Shown piece by piece: positions 13,101 through 23,410 of a stretch of 64,000 nucleotides of DNA. The stretch is from Megaleporinus macrocephalus (taxonomy: Eukaryota > Chordata > Actinopteri > Characiformes > Anostomidae). The stretch lies in contig CM038702.1 of NCBI GenBank assembly GCA_021613375.1, positions 29,281,349 to 29,345,348 on the forward strand. The letters run 5' to 3'. Numbering within the stretch: position 1 is the stretch's first letter; each line of letters starts with the position of its first letter. Below the pieces are notes generated by a model. It did no database searches. It saw only the letters and a program-made list of their open reading frames with translations, and was not told the DNA's origin. Made by a program: the position numbers and the translations under genes.

Positions 13101-14371
13101 GGCAATTAAGGACTTATTTTTCTGCATCAGGGAAAAAGCAGACAATGTGTATTTAACAGAAAATTACATAGAAGCCACTTAACTAATAATATTAGTTTAG
13201 TCTTGCTTTCAGTTTTTTAAAGACATCTGCCCATGCATATAGCAAGAATGTGACTTCTTTCAATTTTTATAATTTTATGCCAGGGCATTACTGCCTTATT
13301 AAGTTTTGTCAGTACAGTACTTTATAGAGCATAGTATGTGTTATTTATAGGCTTCAAGTAAAGTGAGTGTAAAAAGAATATACTCACAGAAGGCTTGACA
13401 GGGGCTATTGTTCACTGAACAATTCTTTGATATACACACAGAAGTGTGTATATGTGTAAGTGTGGATAGTCAGTCAGAATACAACAGAGTGGATAATCAG
13501 ATAATCAGATTTGCACTATATACACTATATCCAAACTTGTATTGATGAGAGTATACTGAAACCACTCCATAAAATCTCCTGTAGTCCTTTCCAATTGTGT
13601 ATTACAACATTGAACAGATGTGAAAAATGATATGAAACCTGACAGTGTAAACTTTTTTAGTTGAGTTGTCATTTCACAGTGTAAAAATGGACAGAAACAC
13701 CTGAGAATTTAATACTCTAGAGCAAGAGCAAACCTCTAGTCAAAAAGATGATATACTGCTTGTTTATCTGATTAGTTTTGTTTGATTTGTATGGTGTGTG
13801 GCACTGGCATTGTACTGAAACATAAAATTTGAAAGCTTTATGTTTATAAACGTTGGACATCAAGACAAGAACATAAATTTAAGCCATTTCACGAAAGATG
13901 GTGTCTTGATTTGGACTGTCTCTGTCCAGCAGACTATTTACATGAATTTACATTGTGTAAGCTTTGCCCTCTCTCCACCAGTCTCCACCAGTCTGAAATC
14001 ATTCCACTCTTCATGGTAAAATATAAGTTTAATCATAAGCAGAACAAAAACAATACCATAATGCAATACAGCTTTGTTTTTTAATATAAAATTTAAACAA
14101 TTAATTAGCCTTTCCAGGATATTTAAGAAGTCTTGTGCTCAAGTTCAAAACAAACCAAAGTGACTTGCCTTTTGACTTGCCTCTTTCTTTCCCTCTGTCG
14201 TTTTTTTTAGGTTTAGTCCAGATTCCAGTGAGTATGTATCAAACTGTAGTTACTAGTTTGGCACAAGGAAGTCGGCCTGTTCAAGTTGCCATGGCCCCTG
14301 TTGCCACACGGATTGACAACACTGTAACACTGGATGGACAGGCTGTGGAAGTTGTGACCTTAGAGCAGTGA
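981..14371 (+). CDS. nrf1: Nuclear respiratory factor 1 (NRF1), complete coding region in ten exons
   Basis: Coding exons are 981-1194, 1648-1762, 1854-1980, 2075-2218, 4522-4680, 5989-6195, 8981-9082, 9248-9405, 9970-10094 and 14211-14371. They total 1512 nt (503 residues plus TGA), the same length as human NRF1, and every exon phase matches. NRF1 (alpha-PAL) is a nuclear homodimeric activator that binds GCGCA-type palindromes in promoters of respiratory-chain, mitochondrial-biogenesis and housekeeping genes. Visible parts: an acidic, serine-rich N-terminus (about residues 30-60: SADEDSPSSPDDD, the known CK2 target region), a basic nuclear-localisation signal KKRKRPH at 86-92, the DNA-binding/dimerisation region (about 109-305, with WGKESCKPIWWPEDIPW), and a glutamine/alanine/threonine-rich activation region (about 305-503) ending VEVVTLEQ. 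The ATG at 981 is chosen because MEDHTVHQTEHM aligns with the vertebrate N-terminus; a GTG just before it is in frame but not used. The 5'-untranslated exon(s) are not identified. No frameshift or stop was seen. Confidence 0.97.
1648..1762 (+). CDS. nrf1: nrf1 coding exon 2 (residues 72-109)
   Basis: Acceptor CCTTAAG|GACC, donor CTCAG|GTGAGTG. It encodes the alanine run, the KKRKRPH nuclear-localisation signal and the start of the DNA-binding region (SNPSIRKRQQTRLLR). Confidence 0.95.
1854..1980 (+). CDS. nrf1: nrf1 coding exon 3 (residues 110-152)
   Basis: Acceptor ATCTGTAG|GAAG. The donor is the weak AATGTG|GTTTGT after 1980. Translation of KLRATLDEYTTRVGQQAIVL and onward matches the NRF1 DNA-binding region. 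The following intron is very short (94 bp), and retaining it would hit a stop at 2008-2010. Confidence 0.93.
2075..2218 (+). CDS. nrf1: nrf1 coding exon 4 (residues 153-200)
   Basis: Acceptor CATCTAAG|GTCC, donor ACACAG|GTAGGC. It encodes VRKYKSMILEDLENALAEHA through SVDKMTQ. The segment APPGGGDLSSE is the variable spacer that differs between vertebrate orthologues. Confidence 0.95.
2219..4521 (+). other. nrf1 intron between coding exons 4 and 5
   Basis: AT-rich intron with no supported gene. It contains a (GT)12 microsatellite at 2951-2974; otherwise nothing recognised. Confidence 0.8.
2951..2974. repeat. (GT)n microsatellite
   Basis: Uninterrupted GT dinucleotide run in an nrf1 intron. 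Confidence 0.95.
4522..4680 (+). CDS. nrf1: nrf1 coding exon 5 (residues 201-253)
   Basis: Acceptor TCTCTCCTCAG|GCTC, donor CAGCGG|GTATGG. It encodes the most invariant part of the DNA-binding domain, including YSTGRGKPGWGKESC and WWPEDIPWANVRSDVR. Confidence 0.97.
5290..5900 (+). mobile_element. Decayed Tc1-like transposon relic in nrf1 intron
   Basis: This stretch parallels 45430-46640 block by block. Shared blocks are a segment near 5370 (TTTGCTGTGCAATTC), one near 5415 (TGTCAACACAA), one near 5610 (CCAGGACTGT), one near 5765 (GGCCCTGTCCCAACTTTTTTG) and one near 5855 (TTATTTACATTTTACA). In the 45 kb copy the matching interval encodes a recognisable Tc1-like transposase fragment; here it is much shorter and has no open frame. 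The ends are approximate. Confidence 0.6.
5989..6195 (+). CDS. nrf1: nrf1 coding exon 6 (residues 254-322)
   Basis: Acceptor GGAAACAG|GTGT, donor TATACAG|GTAAGC. It encodes VSWTQALRTIVKNCYKQHGR (end of the DNA-binding region) and runs into the Q/A-rich activation region. VTPQQVAAAATHN is a lineage-variable stretch. Confidence 0.96.
6246..7526. mobile_element. Non-autonomous hAT-type DNA transposon
   Basis: The element starts TAGGGCTAAACGATT and ends GCTGCAGCCCTA, giving imperfect terminal inverted repeats. It is flanked by the identical 8-bp direct repeat GTACTAAT (6238-6245 and 7527-7534), the target-duplication length of hAT transposons. It is 1281 bp with no transposase frame. A long internal inverted repeat (6594-6637 against 6672-6713) and ATCGATTA-type motifs near both ends are visible. 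It sits in the nrf1 intron between coding exons 6 and 7. Confidence 0.85.
6594..6713. repeat. Long inverted repeat inside the hAT element
   Basis: The arms 6594-6637 and 6672-6713 are near-perfect reverse complements (GAAGTTAGCTTCTT against AAGAAGCTAACTTC at the outer ends), separated by about 34 bp. Transcribed, this would form a long hairpin. Confidence 0.85.
7718..8835 (+). mobile_element. Internally deleted Tc1-like transposon
   Basis: The left end begins TA-CAGTGTATCCGGAAAG, a typical fish Tc1-like terminal repeat. A Tc1-family transposase relic is read on the + strand: an N-terminal helix-turn-helix part (LSVDLRYRIVSRHRSGEWY, then WKKFGTTRTL and VREVTKNP) in one frame, and the C-terminal catalytic part (KGKMNAAMYR, then FQQDNDYKHTAK) in another. 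The stretch that normally carries the first catalytic Asp (between the segment ending HQSGRYG and the GTGRLVR segment) is missing, so the element cannot encode active enzyme. The right terminal repeat is not recognisable, so the end is approximate. Confidence 0.85.
8060..8561 (+). pseudogene. Broken Tc1 transposase
   Basis: Two frames (8060-8512 and 8349-8561) together cover the DNA-binding domain and part of the DDE domain. They are offset by an internal deletion and frameshift, and the QQDN..KHTAK motif is visible in the second. After the stop following LRDN, a segment near 8565-8600 still resembles the SPDLNP region. Confidence 0.8.
8981..9082 (+). CDS. nrf1: nrf1 coding exon 7 (residues 323-356)
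   Basis: Acceptor TTCATGACAG|GTGG, donor GGGGAG|GTAAGG. It encodes VGTGATVATLTDASELPGTV and the rest of this activation-domain segment. It is 102 nt and phase 0 on both sides, so skipping it would keep the frame. Confidence 0.95.
9248..9405 (+). CDS. nrf1: nrf1 coding exon 8 (residues 357-409)
   Basis: Acceptor AACTAAAG|GTTG, donor AACAG|GTACAC. It encodes VEQNWAALQGGEMTIQTTQA and an alanine-rich repeat-like segment, and ends in phase 2 within a serine codon. Confidence 0.95.
9970..10094 (+). CDS. nrf1: nrf1 coding exon 9 (residues 409-450)
   Basis: Acceptor ATGTTATAG|TGAA, donor AACG|GTATAA. It encodes SEAAAHAVATLAEATLQGGG through GVQDANG. The following intron is the longest in the gene (about 4.1 kb). 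Confidence 0.95.
10095..14210 (+). other. Long last nrf1 intron
   Basis: About 4.1 kb with no supported exon or complete mobile element. A small GC-richer spot occurs near 10879-10890 (CCCCGCGGGGG). The short open frames here lack domains and splice-bounded structure. Confidence 0.7.
14211..14371 (+). CDS. nrf1: nrf1 coding exon 10, stop codon (residues 451-503)
   Basis: A T-rich tract ends in TTTTTTAG|GTTT, and the stop TGA is at 14369-14371. It encodes LVQIPVSMYQTVVTSLAQGS and ends with the invariant C-terminus VEVVTLEQ. Confidence 0.96.
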
Positions 14372-15235
14372 CATGTCTGCAAATACATGGAATAAGAAAT
14401 TCTACCTTTCCATAAAAGGAAGCACCACTGAAATGGAACAATATTCACATGAAGTACATATAGTGCAAATATATTTTTAACATCTACAGGGGGTGAAAAG
14501 TTATATCATTGTTGTTAACTTTGGAAAGAGGTTGAGTTTTTGTTTTGTTTTTATTATTTTGACGATTGTGTTGCAAATGTTTGTTTTTGTCTGCATTTCT
14601 TGAAATAGGAGATAAATGGACCAAATTCAGTATGACAGCAGCAGTAATTGAAAAGAGGCATATTTTTTATTCTGCATTAGCCCTTGGTAGAGCTTTAAAG
14701 GGTTTTGTTGTTTGAATTGTCATTAGTTGTAGGAATTTCTTTCATGTACATAATCTTAGTGTTTTTCTCAGTTTCACTTCTGTCATAAGTCATATTTCCA
14801 CTGTGCACTCAGTTTGCTACCAATGAAAGCATATCACCTTGAGCCATCACTATGTGTATTCCAAACTGAACCTTATAATATGGTATGTCTCTGAAAACAG
14901 CAGCTGAATTCAGCAACTTAGTAGGCAAGTCATAGTAACTTTTAGGTGTTTTGTACTTATTTAAAAACATCAGTAAACTAATGTTAACTGTCTATTTTCG
15001 TGTTAAATTATTTCATGATTGAATTTATGCTGAACAGCAAAAAACTACATCATGATATCCCTCTGTTGTCCATGCAGACTGATGGTGTTTTCATATGTAA
15101 TTGTCTTGTTCATGCCAGAAGCAGTTATGGTTTAAAAATGATTGAAATATTGTTGGCCCTGTTCAGAGTACACTCTGTTATAAAGTCTTATTTTATGCAG
15201 AGCACAAGTTTTAATAAAAAATATATACCCATTGT
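14372..15235 (+). other. nrf1: Probable nrf1 3' untranslated region
   Basis: AT-rich non-coding sequence follows the stop directly. The first AATAAA found after the stop is at 15213-15218, giving an expected cleavage site near 15230. A longer isoform is possible because another AATAAA lies near 15475. The end point is inferred from the hexamer only. Confidence 0.45.
15213..15218 (+). terminator. Candidate nrf1 polyadenylation signal AATAAA
   Basis: Perfect AATAAA hexamer 842 nt after the nrf1 stop. A second hexamer near 15475 is the alternative. Confidence 0.4.
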
Positions 15236-18200
15236 AGTGAAATCAGTTTCACACCACACTGCAATCTTTAAACATGCTTTTTATTTTTTTTATTTCATTT
15301 ATTTATTTTATTTTTTGGGGGGGGGGCTTATCCCATATGTAATTGCATTCATACAAATTTAGAGGAAGAAAATACACAATTTTCCCTGAATCAGAGAGTG
15401 TAAATGTTGGTGTTTCTTATCTGAGGGACTGTCATGCAAACCATATTCTTTGGTGGGCTATAATGATTTCTTGGAATAAAAATGACTTCAGTCCACTAAA
15501 TGCAACTGATTTATTTATTTTATAAATAGTGTTTAATTATACACTGTTTATATAAACTGTTAAGTAAAGCTAAAATTGAGCAGATTCAGTGTGTAACATA
15601 AACTTATCCCACCACCATTACAGATATGTGTATTACTCTACCCTCAATCCAAAATTCATTTAGACCCCTTTCAGTTTGGACAGGAGTCTATCCAATGGTG
15701 ATGGCGTCTGTTGCATCATAATCTGACGGCTTCTGTTGCATCCATCTTTGTGAAAGCCCGGATTTAAGGTTCTTGCCCTTCTGTAACACGTGCATACAGG
15801 CCTAATCTATGAGGTGTCACAGCACATTCAAACATTGCAGGTAGATTGTAACTGCAACAACCACATTATGGCACATGGTCCAAGCATATATTGGGAGCAA
15901 AGTGAAAAAAAGAGAAGGATGTGTTCCCATAGACGGATTTATGTGTATGTGGTTTCCTGGTGGAAGCTGGCAATGGATGGTCAGTGTGCACATGTCTGCT
16001 TCTCTAGCTCCAGATTAGTTGGTATTTCTGAGTATATATCCTTGCTTTACTCTCTTCCTATTTAAGCAGTTGGCTGTATTAGGTTAGATTCAAAGAACTT
16101 CAGTTTACATAATAAATTAAGATAAAACTTTAATCCTTTTCATTTCAAATGTTATTACTGACTGTTATTTTTCTGTCTATCCACTAGTAGCATAACATGA
16201 TAACAGGGCCTAATAAACTGCAATGCCCATTAGCAATAATTACATTTTTCTTAGTCATTGTTACTGTTATGATTATTGAACATTTACCTAGTGACATAAA
16301 CCAGGAATAATTTTAAATATATAAACCTTGCATATAAAATCACTTTGTCTATAATTTCTTTATGTAATAACTTGAAAATTAATATGCTTTTTTGCTGCTG
16401 TCTGAAACTAAATCTTACTGCTTATTTAATTGTTGAATGATTTATATACAGTTCCTAATAGTTTACAGTCATTAATTGGTCCTCTGTAGGGAGTTGTGAC
16501 AGAAAAGTAAGGGCACAAATAAAATAACTTTTAAGAAGCCCAAATAAAACATCAAAAAATGTATCACAGTAGTACGGTGACACAACATTTTGGATGCAAA
16601 AAGCAGAATGAAAATTCAGTGCAGCCTGTAAGATATATAATGTATTTTTCACTGTGATATAGGAACATACTATCATAAACAAATTGCCCTTATTTGCCAA
16701 CCCCCCAACCATAAGAAATTACATTGGCTTCTTAAGCAAGACAAGCTCAACCTAAGAACCCTATCTCCACATGAAGTCATTCCTCCAATGAGGAGCTGCA
16801 CAGACCTCTGAAGCACAGCTTTAATCTCTGCTAATCGTTTCTTAATACACACTCCATGATTCCAGCCCTCCCACAAATGCACCCATGCATGTGCACGCAC
16901 ACACATACAGATTGGCACCCCTCCCCCGTACATCTATGCACACTAGGTAAAACCTTGCAGATTATATGCTCTCTCAACCCTGCTGCAGAAGGGAACGGCA
17001 CAGGAGCTAGGAATTTCATGCATCAGTTTAGGTACTCAACAAATTCATTTTGACTTTTGACTACATATTTTAATTAAGAGTAAAATAAGTTGCCTTGTTG
17101 TCCATGTGATGTCATGTTCATAATGGGTTTTTAAAAACATGAATGTCTTAAAGAAATCATGAAGTCCTGTGGAAACTGGACTTTCATGCTGGTTGCAGGA
17201 CACAGCAAATTGAAATTACTCTCAAAGGTAAATATGTAACAACTATGATAACACCAGTATAAACCATATACACAAAACTGTGTGCAGTTTAATTTCTCTA
17301 GCATTACAATTGCCCTGTCTATACTACCAGTAGTTACATCACTGTTCTGTTCAAGCAAACAAGTGAATGAAGACGGGACAGGAGCTAAAACTGAAAATTA
17401 TTAAGAAAGCTACATTAGAACACAGATAATATATGCAACAATATACTGTAGTATTTATTTTAAGTTTAGATTACATAACTATAGGCAAGATTTGTTGACT
17501 CTTTGAAAAGTTGCAGACTCAATTGACTTGTAAAACTGTGCCAAATTATGTTAATTTTTACTTAAGACTCACAACACACATTTGTTTCTATTTTCTAGAA
17601 ACTTAGACAAATCTTTTTTTAATTGTAACTAATTTTTAATAATTTTGTTTACAAAATTACAGTTAACCCCCCTTACCTACCCGTTACACTATCAGTAATG
17701 GAAGGAAACACCATACCTAGCCTGATCTGGCTCATCTATTCAATTTCCATCCGAGTATGGTCCCGTGAATATAGTTTTATCCGTGCTTCTTTATTTATTG
17801 TGTCCGTGACAAACAGATTGTAATCCTTATGTTTTGTTAAAGTACAAGTTTGTTAAACATAGGTTTTTTTTTGTTGTGTTGTGTTGTGTTTGTTGTGTAA
17901 AATAGTCCACAATACTGACCAGTCACCACGGCCCACTTACCTGGCTTTTCCTACATGTCTCTATCTCCACACAGGCTGTGTTGGGGGATAGAAAAAGGTG
18001 GGCACAGGAGTGGGTGAGGGTCGGTAATTTGAGCTTTGTATCCCATTTAGAGAAGGCCACACCAACAGATTTCCCACAAAGCAATTACAGCAGATGAAGT
18101 TTTAATTGAAATTTGCCACAATATGTTCCTTATTTGAGTAAACATATTTGCATGGTGGAACAATGAATGTGTATAGATAATAAACACACAACAATGTATA

Positions 18201-19550
18201 ATGATTAGTCATGTCAGTACACCAGAACCTTAAAAAAAACTAAAATCTGGATAGTAATATCATTGATAAGCAAAGTATGACAATCACTTACTATTTGTAA
18301 ATTTGAATTTGTTTATTTTTAAACTACACTCAAGTTATTTTACTTTTCTTATATTTTTAACTGCATTATGTATTCAAACAGTTACAATAGCCTGATGTGC
18401 CAGTCTTTCTAAAAGAAGAAAAGCTGACAGTATAAAGCATGTTTATAGCCTGGATTTAGGCAAAAGCAGATCAAAAGGGTTTAATCTGCAGATCCTTCTT
18501 TCACCTACATTAGTAGGCAGTGACCCACATATACTTCTGGCTGTCAACATGCAGAAAGAGCTGTTTCTTTAAAATCTAATTAGAAATGAAAAGAGGCCTG
18601 TAAACAGTTCTTAAAAGCACATTGTCAGCTGGTCACCACCATCACTGGATTTCAGTGATACTGATTAACCAAGTGTATAATAAAAATCTTTACAATAACA
18701 AAAATAATATTACATTATATTACATATTTTTGTAATGTACATATTAATGCATTATTAATTGTTAATGTCTACAGTTAAGGTATACAGTACCAGTCTTGCC
18801 ATTATTTTTGTCAGAGAAAAACTCTAAATAACATATAGCAAATACAAATAACTGTAAAAGTAACAGGAATTTATAAGTTAAAAAAAAAAAGTTTTAAAAA
18901 AAGTAATTGAGATGTTCAGAGAAGAATAGAGGTTTCATTTCAGATTTCTTCTCACAATCACCATCTGATTTCTTCGCACAATCAGCTCACACTTGAGTCA
19001 ACTGAAAGAAACACTGATTAACCAAAACAGGTATTAGATATTAACTACACAAAGAAGGAGTTTGGTTAAATAAAGACACTCTCTGCTAGTGAGCAACAAT
19101 GGTCACCTCAGGAGAAACACAAGGATTAAAAATATTATTTTTTACTTGTATAGTGTTTATATCAAATTAATTATTCAGTTGTAACTGATATATGCTAATG
19201 TATGCTAAAAAGCAAGTGCTAGCATGTATGCTATTATGCTACCAAGTTTATTGGCAACTGAAATACTGAGTTACCGTTGCCACCTAAAACACCTGCCAAA
19301 ATGGTGTGCAACCAGTTTTTTCTACACTAACGTAGGCCCAAGCTACTATTTTAATTAAACTGTTGTCCTCCTGAATTTTAATATTTTAGTATTACATAGC
19401 ATACACATGTTAACTAAAAATATTATAATAGTTTCTGAGGTATGGAGGGACCTTTCAACCACCACTTACTCCTTGTATCTGCATTCTTAGTCCATTTCAC
19501 ACTGACCATATAGGGTTCCACAATAGGATGAACTGTAGTTACTTTATTTC
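15236..19550. other. Intergenic region 3' of nrf1
   Basis: AT-rich DNA without a supported gene. It contains a G run of about 10 at 15317-15326 and a GTTGT-rich tract near 17870-17900. A pair of 18-bp direct repeats (GATTTCTTCTCACAATCA type) lies at about 18942-18985. Confidence 0.6.
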
Positions 19551-19559
19551 TCTGTCATT

Positions 19560-20045
19560 TGGGTGTTGAATCATTCCCAGCACTGCGGTGACTCTGACAT
19601 GGTGGTGTTGTGTTGCACTGGTACTAGTGAATTAGACAAAGCATTGTGTCCACTTATTCTCCACTCTTATAGACAATAATATCTTACTGGTCCACCTTGT
19701 AGTCAGGGACAATAAGATCAGACTATAGTTTATCTGCTGCTGCATGGTTTGTTTTGATCATCCTTTAGTCCTTCATCAGTGGTCATCAAACTACCTATAG
19801 GACACTCCTGGCTGGATATTTTTGTTTGGTGAACAAAAGCAGTAACACTGAGTTGTTTAAAACTCCAGCAGCACTGCGGTGTCTGATTAACTCTCAGTAG
19901 AATAATCTGCTACCCAAAAAATACCTTCTCTGTGGTGGTTCTTTAGGGGTCCTGACCATTGAAGAACAGTGTAATAAAGTATACAGAGAAACAGATGGAC
20001 TACAGTCTGTAATTGTAGAACTACAAGGTGCTCCTACATGATAAG
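19560..20045. repeat. Dispersed repeat, family A copy 1
   Basis: It contains ACTGCGGTGACTCTGACATG and, near 19925-20010, ATACCTTCTCTGTGGTGGTTC and GAGAAACAGATGG. Closely related wording recurs at 47222-47440 (TACCTTGTCGGTGGTGGTC, GAGAAACAGATACC), and a short related piece lies at 38625-38720. It has no coding capacity and its class is unknown (SINE- or MITE-like). Confidence 0.6.
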
Positions 20046-20784
20046 TGGAATCAAATATCATGAGACTTTAGATGGAAATCTGGCTGCCTCTGCCTGGAGG
20101 CAAATAAGGTTTATTGGTAGGATTTTCCAGACCTTCAGATCTCAGAATCATAAGTTGCAGTCAGCTTATCAGTCGCTTATTTTTTCCCATGATCACTGTT
20201 ATTGTATTATGGTATAATATAGTAAAAGGAATTGTATCTATGGTTTCATTGTCATGAAACAAGTTGTTGTTGTTGTTACTGGTTGTTGAGATTCCATCAG
20301 AAATGTTATGTAGATCTACTAAAACAAGTGTCCATAACTCTGGTTTTGCAGAGCTGGTGTCCAGTTTGGTGATTTTACTTCTCAAGCACACCTGATTCAA
20401 CTCATCTAATAAATTAGTAGGTGTGTTTGAGCAGGGGAACCGCAAATTGTGCTGGGCGTGCTTTCTAGGACCGAACCCTTGTTTAGAAACTTAGTTCTTG
20501 ACAGTAATTTTGTATAATTTGGTTAACCATGGAGTTTATGAGTTCTGAGACTGTGGTGTGCAGGGGGAAGGCTTGGATCCACACCAACCTTCACAACCTT
20601 CAGTCACTCACTCAGAAAGCTATAAAAACAATGTCTGACCTCCAAGCACATTAAACAAGAAAATGCTGAAAAAAAGAAAAAAAAAGAAAATTTTCACATC
20701 CCAGTGGCCAAACTTAGAGTACTACATGGAACTACATGGAGTACTACATGGAAATAAAGAAAAACACTAGACAGTCAGCTGGAG

Positions 20785-20870
20785 CACTAAAGCAGTTGTT
20801 GGCAAGTCTAGAACCACCGGATCATTTACCTCACCAGTGTGAGTTCTACCATTGCCAAACACCACCAGAG
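20785..20870 (-). ncRNA. mir182: microRNA precursor mir-182
   Basis: On the - strand the mature 5p sequence occupies 20859-20836 (24 nt, seed UUGGCAA) and is identical to vertebrate miR-182-5p as I know it. The 3' arm at 20816-20796 (GGTTCTAGACTTGCCAAC core) is the known miR-182-3p. The two arms pair around a short loop containing GGTGAGGTAAATGATCC. It is the last member of the cluster in the transcription direction, about 1.1 kb after mir-96. Its targets in vertebrates include regulators of photoreceptor, hair-cell and circadian function (family knowledge). Confidence 0.96.
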
Positions 20871-21935
20871 AGCTATTCAAGTCCTCCTGAAACCCCAGGG
20901 AAGATGAAATGCTTGGCATGCTTACATCATTACTTTATTAAAAACTGTAAATGTCCTATAAGCATTATTATTGTATTACATAGAACAATCGAACAATGGT
21001 ATAAAAATGGTTCTAAAAAATACTATAATATCTCTTCTAGAATCCTTTGGGCAATATGTCCATATATATCTAGACACTCCTTCTAATTAGTGAATTAAGC
21101 TAAGGTGCCCCCATAGCTGACACAGGCGTTCAACTGCACAGACACAATTTGTTTCAGTTTACATAGAAAAGCAGTTGCCTTGGACACGCTTGGACAACTG
21201 CACTCTAATATCATCATGCTCAAAGCATAGGCTAGAGGGGTATAAAGTCCCCAGCACTCGGCTGTGAAACAGTGGAACACTGTTAGTGATAGATACCATT
21301 GGGATGAACTGGAGTGTAACTGTTGAAATAATCATAAATAACAGAAATCAAATCCTTAGCGCTCCAAACTGGAGCAGTTTAAGTTAAGTTATATTCATGC
21401 ACCCTTTTCCACCAAGCCACAAACATTTAAACATTACCTGTGTCAAGTAAGTATCAGGAAGGTTTTAAAATTCTGCATTGCCGTAATCAAATTTTGTTTA
21501 ATAATATTTACATAGACATAGACATTTTTGTAAAAAAAAATGGATGGAGCTAAATGGTCATAGAGCTCTGTTTGTTTGACTGAGAATCAAGTAAGAATTT
21601 TGTGATTTAAGACTACTTTTATATTGCTGAGTAGTATATATAGTGTGACATTTTAAATCTGTTTTACTGTAATAACATAATAATTTGTAAGTGCAAAGAA
21701 ATCACATTTCAAGCATGGAGACCTAATAAATGTTTTTTTTCTATAGCAGTCATGATAGTCAAGCATACTCACATTATTCCAGCAGAGGTCATGTCTCAGG
21801 TTACACTTGTCTTGTGGAATCAGATAGACAAAAGTTTGAAAAGGGATCAACCAAGTCACTGTCCTTTTGACCTTTCCTTTAAAGGATATATTATATATTA
21901 AGAAATAACCTTGCAGAAAAATAATGCTGCTTTTT

Positions 21936-22022
21936 TATCTTGTCCTATATTGGCACTACACATAATTGCTCAAAGGATATATACATAAGCAAAAATGTGC
22001 TAGTGCCAAAACGGGCAAAGAA
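21936..22022 (-). ncRNA. mir96: microRNA precursor mir-96
   Basis: On the - strand the mature 5p sequence is at 22010-21988 (23 nt, seed UUGGCAC), matching vertebrate miR-96-5p. The 3' arm at 21967-21946 (core ATGTGTAGTGCCAATATA) pairs with it. In mammals, seed mutations of miR-96 cause progressive hearing loss, and the seed here is intact. It lies about 140 nt downstream of mir-183, as expected for a shared primary transcript. Confidence 0.97.
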
Positions 22023-22089
22023 AGAAGGCATCCAATTCAAAATAAGTAAAAATAAATGTTACTGTGATGAATACTGCATCATTCTGTGG

Positions 22090-22190
22090 TTCTTTCTCTG
22101 CTCTGTTTATGGCCCTATGGTAATTCACTGATAGTGTGCTTTCACAGTGAATTCTACCAGTGCCATACACAGAACAGGAGTCAGGATTAC
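22090..22190 (-). ncRNA. mir183: microRNA precursor mir-183
   Basis: On the - strand the mature 5p sequence is at 22167-22146 (22 nt, seed AUGGCAC), matching vertebrate miR-183-5p. The 3' arm at 22128-22107 (GTGAATTACCATAGGGCC core) matches miR-183-3p apart from a small difference. The lower stem (CTCCTGTTCTGTG against AAACAGAGCAG) also matches the human precursor. It is the first member of the 183/96/182 cluster in the transcription direction. Confidence 0.97.
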
Positions 22191-22199
22191 TGCAACATA

Positions 22200-23330
22200 C
22201 AAGCCTAAGAGCAGAAATTCAACCCACTGTATGGGTGTGGGGGTGCATAGGGCTTAAAGAAAGCCAGATAAAAACTCTTACTTTCAACAAACATCAAAAT
22301 ATGATAGTCATGCTAAAATTTTAGATTTAAGAGTTATTTTGGAGAGATTTTAAGATTTATTACAGCCTGCACGTAATGATCAAAGCTTCTGTGTACTGGA
22401 CAGGACGGTGTACTGATTTACTTGACTAGGCATTTTAAATAGCTGTTTATCGGATTAATCATTATAAACATAAATGATAATTTCATTTAACCATAAAAAA
22501 AATTGAATAAAACTCTTAAAACAGGCCTTGAATGGTTGGCACTCCAATCATTAGACTTTGATTCAGTTCCATGACTGGATCAACAAACATTTAGTAAATT
22601 TAATAATATGTTACCACCTTAAGTTGAGACAGCCTGTGCTGGCTTTTTCACAAGTTGCTCACTGCCAAGCGGAAATCCAAGATGATAAAAAACATCATAC
22701 AAACAGATGTGCCATCTTATGAGATCAGCATTAATATTCACTGTATGATTCTCCCCCAGGAAAGCTATAGAGCCACACCCTAAAGGGTCCAAATGTAGCC
22801 ATTAGCTCCTACTGGCACTTCCCCTGCAGGAGATGGAGGCTCAATTGATTCCAGCTCAAAAATGATGCTCTAAGTGATTTTTCAGATGGCCAAATGGCTC
22901 CTTGAAACTGACTCCTGTTACCATTTCCTGGAATAATCAATACCACTGAAAAGCTTAAAAGCCAGACAGGGACGAGTGGTTTAACTCAAGTGTGGGGATT
23001 TTCTCCTTTGCACAACAAAAGATGATTTTTTTTATCAAATGTATGTTAATAAAGCCTAATAAATATACAAATTCACACATAAAACGTGTTGTGCATACAG
23101 GCATTCAGAAATCAAAAGCAAAAAATGTTTTAAGGTAGCATCTTTACATTAAGAAACACAATCGACAAAATGTATGAATATTAAATTCGGTAAATATTTT
23201 CAGTATTACTTATATAATTTAATTTACAGAATTACAGATTTTTTTCTACTAGTAAACGACACAAATCTACACATAATTTACTGTAATGGTCGGAATTAAT
23301 GATGGACTAAATGAGGCCACATGGAGCACC

Positions 23331-23410
<80 letters not shown>

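Noticed and set aside
15790..16065. 91-codon + strand frame
   Set aside because: No similarity to known proteins and no splice-bounded structure in the nrf1 3' flank.
20161..20445. 94-codon minus-strand frame near mir-182
   Set aside because: Low-complexity Asn/Thr stretch from a GTT repeat; no homology recognised.
21940..22131. 63-codon open frame on the + strand over the miRNA hairpins
   Set aside because: It is the antisense of mir-96 and part of mir-183; its conservation is explained by the hairpins and it has no protein similarity.
23335..23407. Possible CRISPR-like or satellite array
   Set aside because: Simple (AT)n dinucleotide repeat; no spacers.
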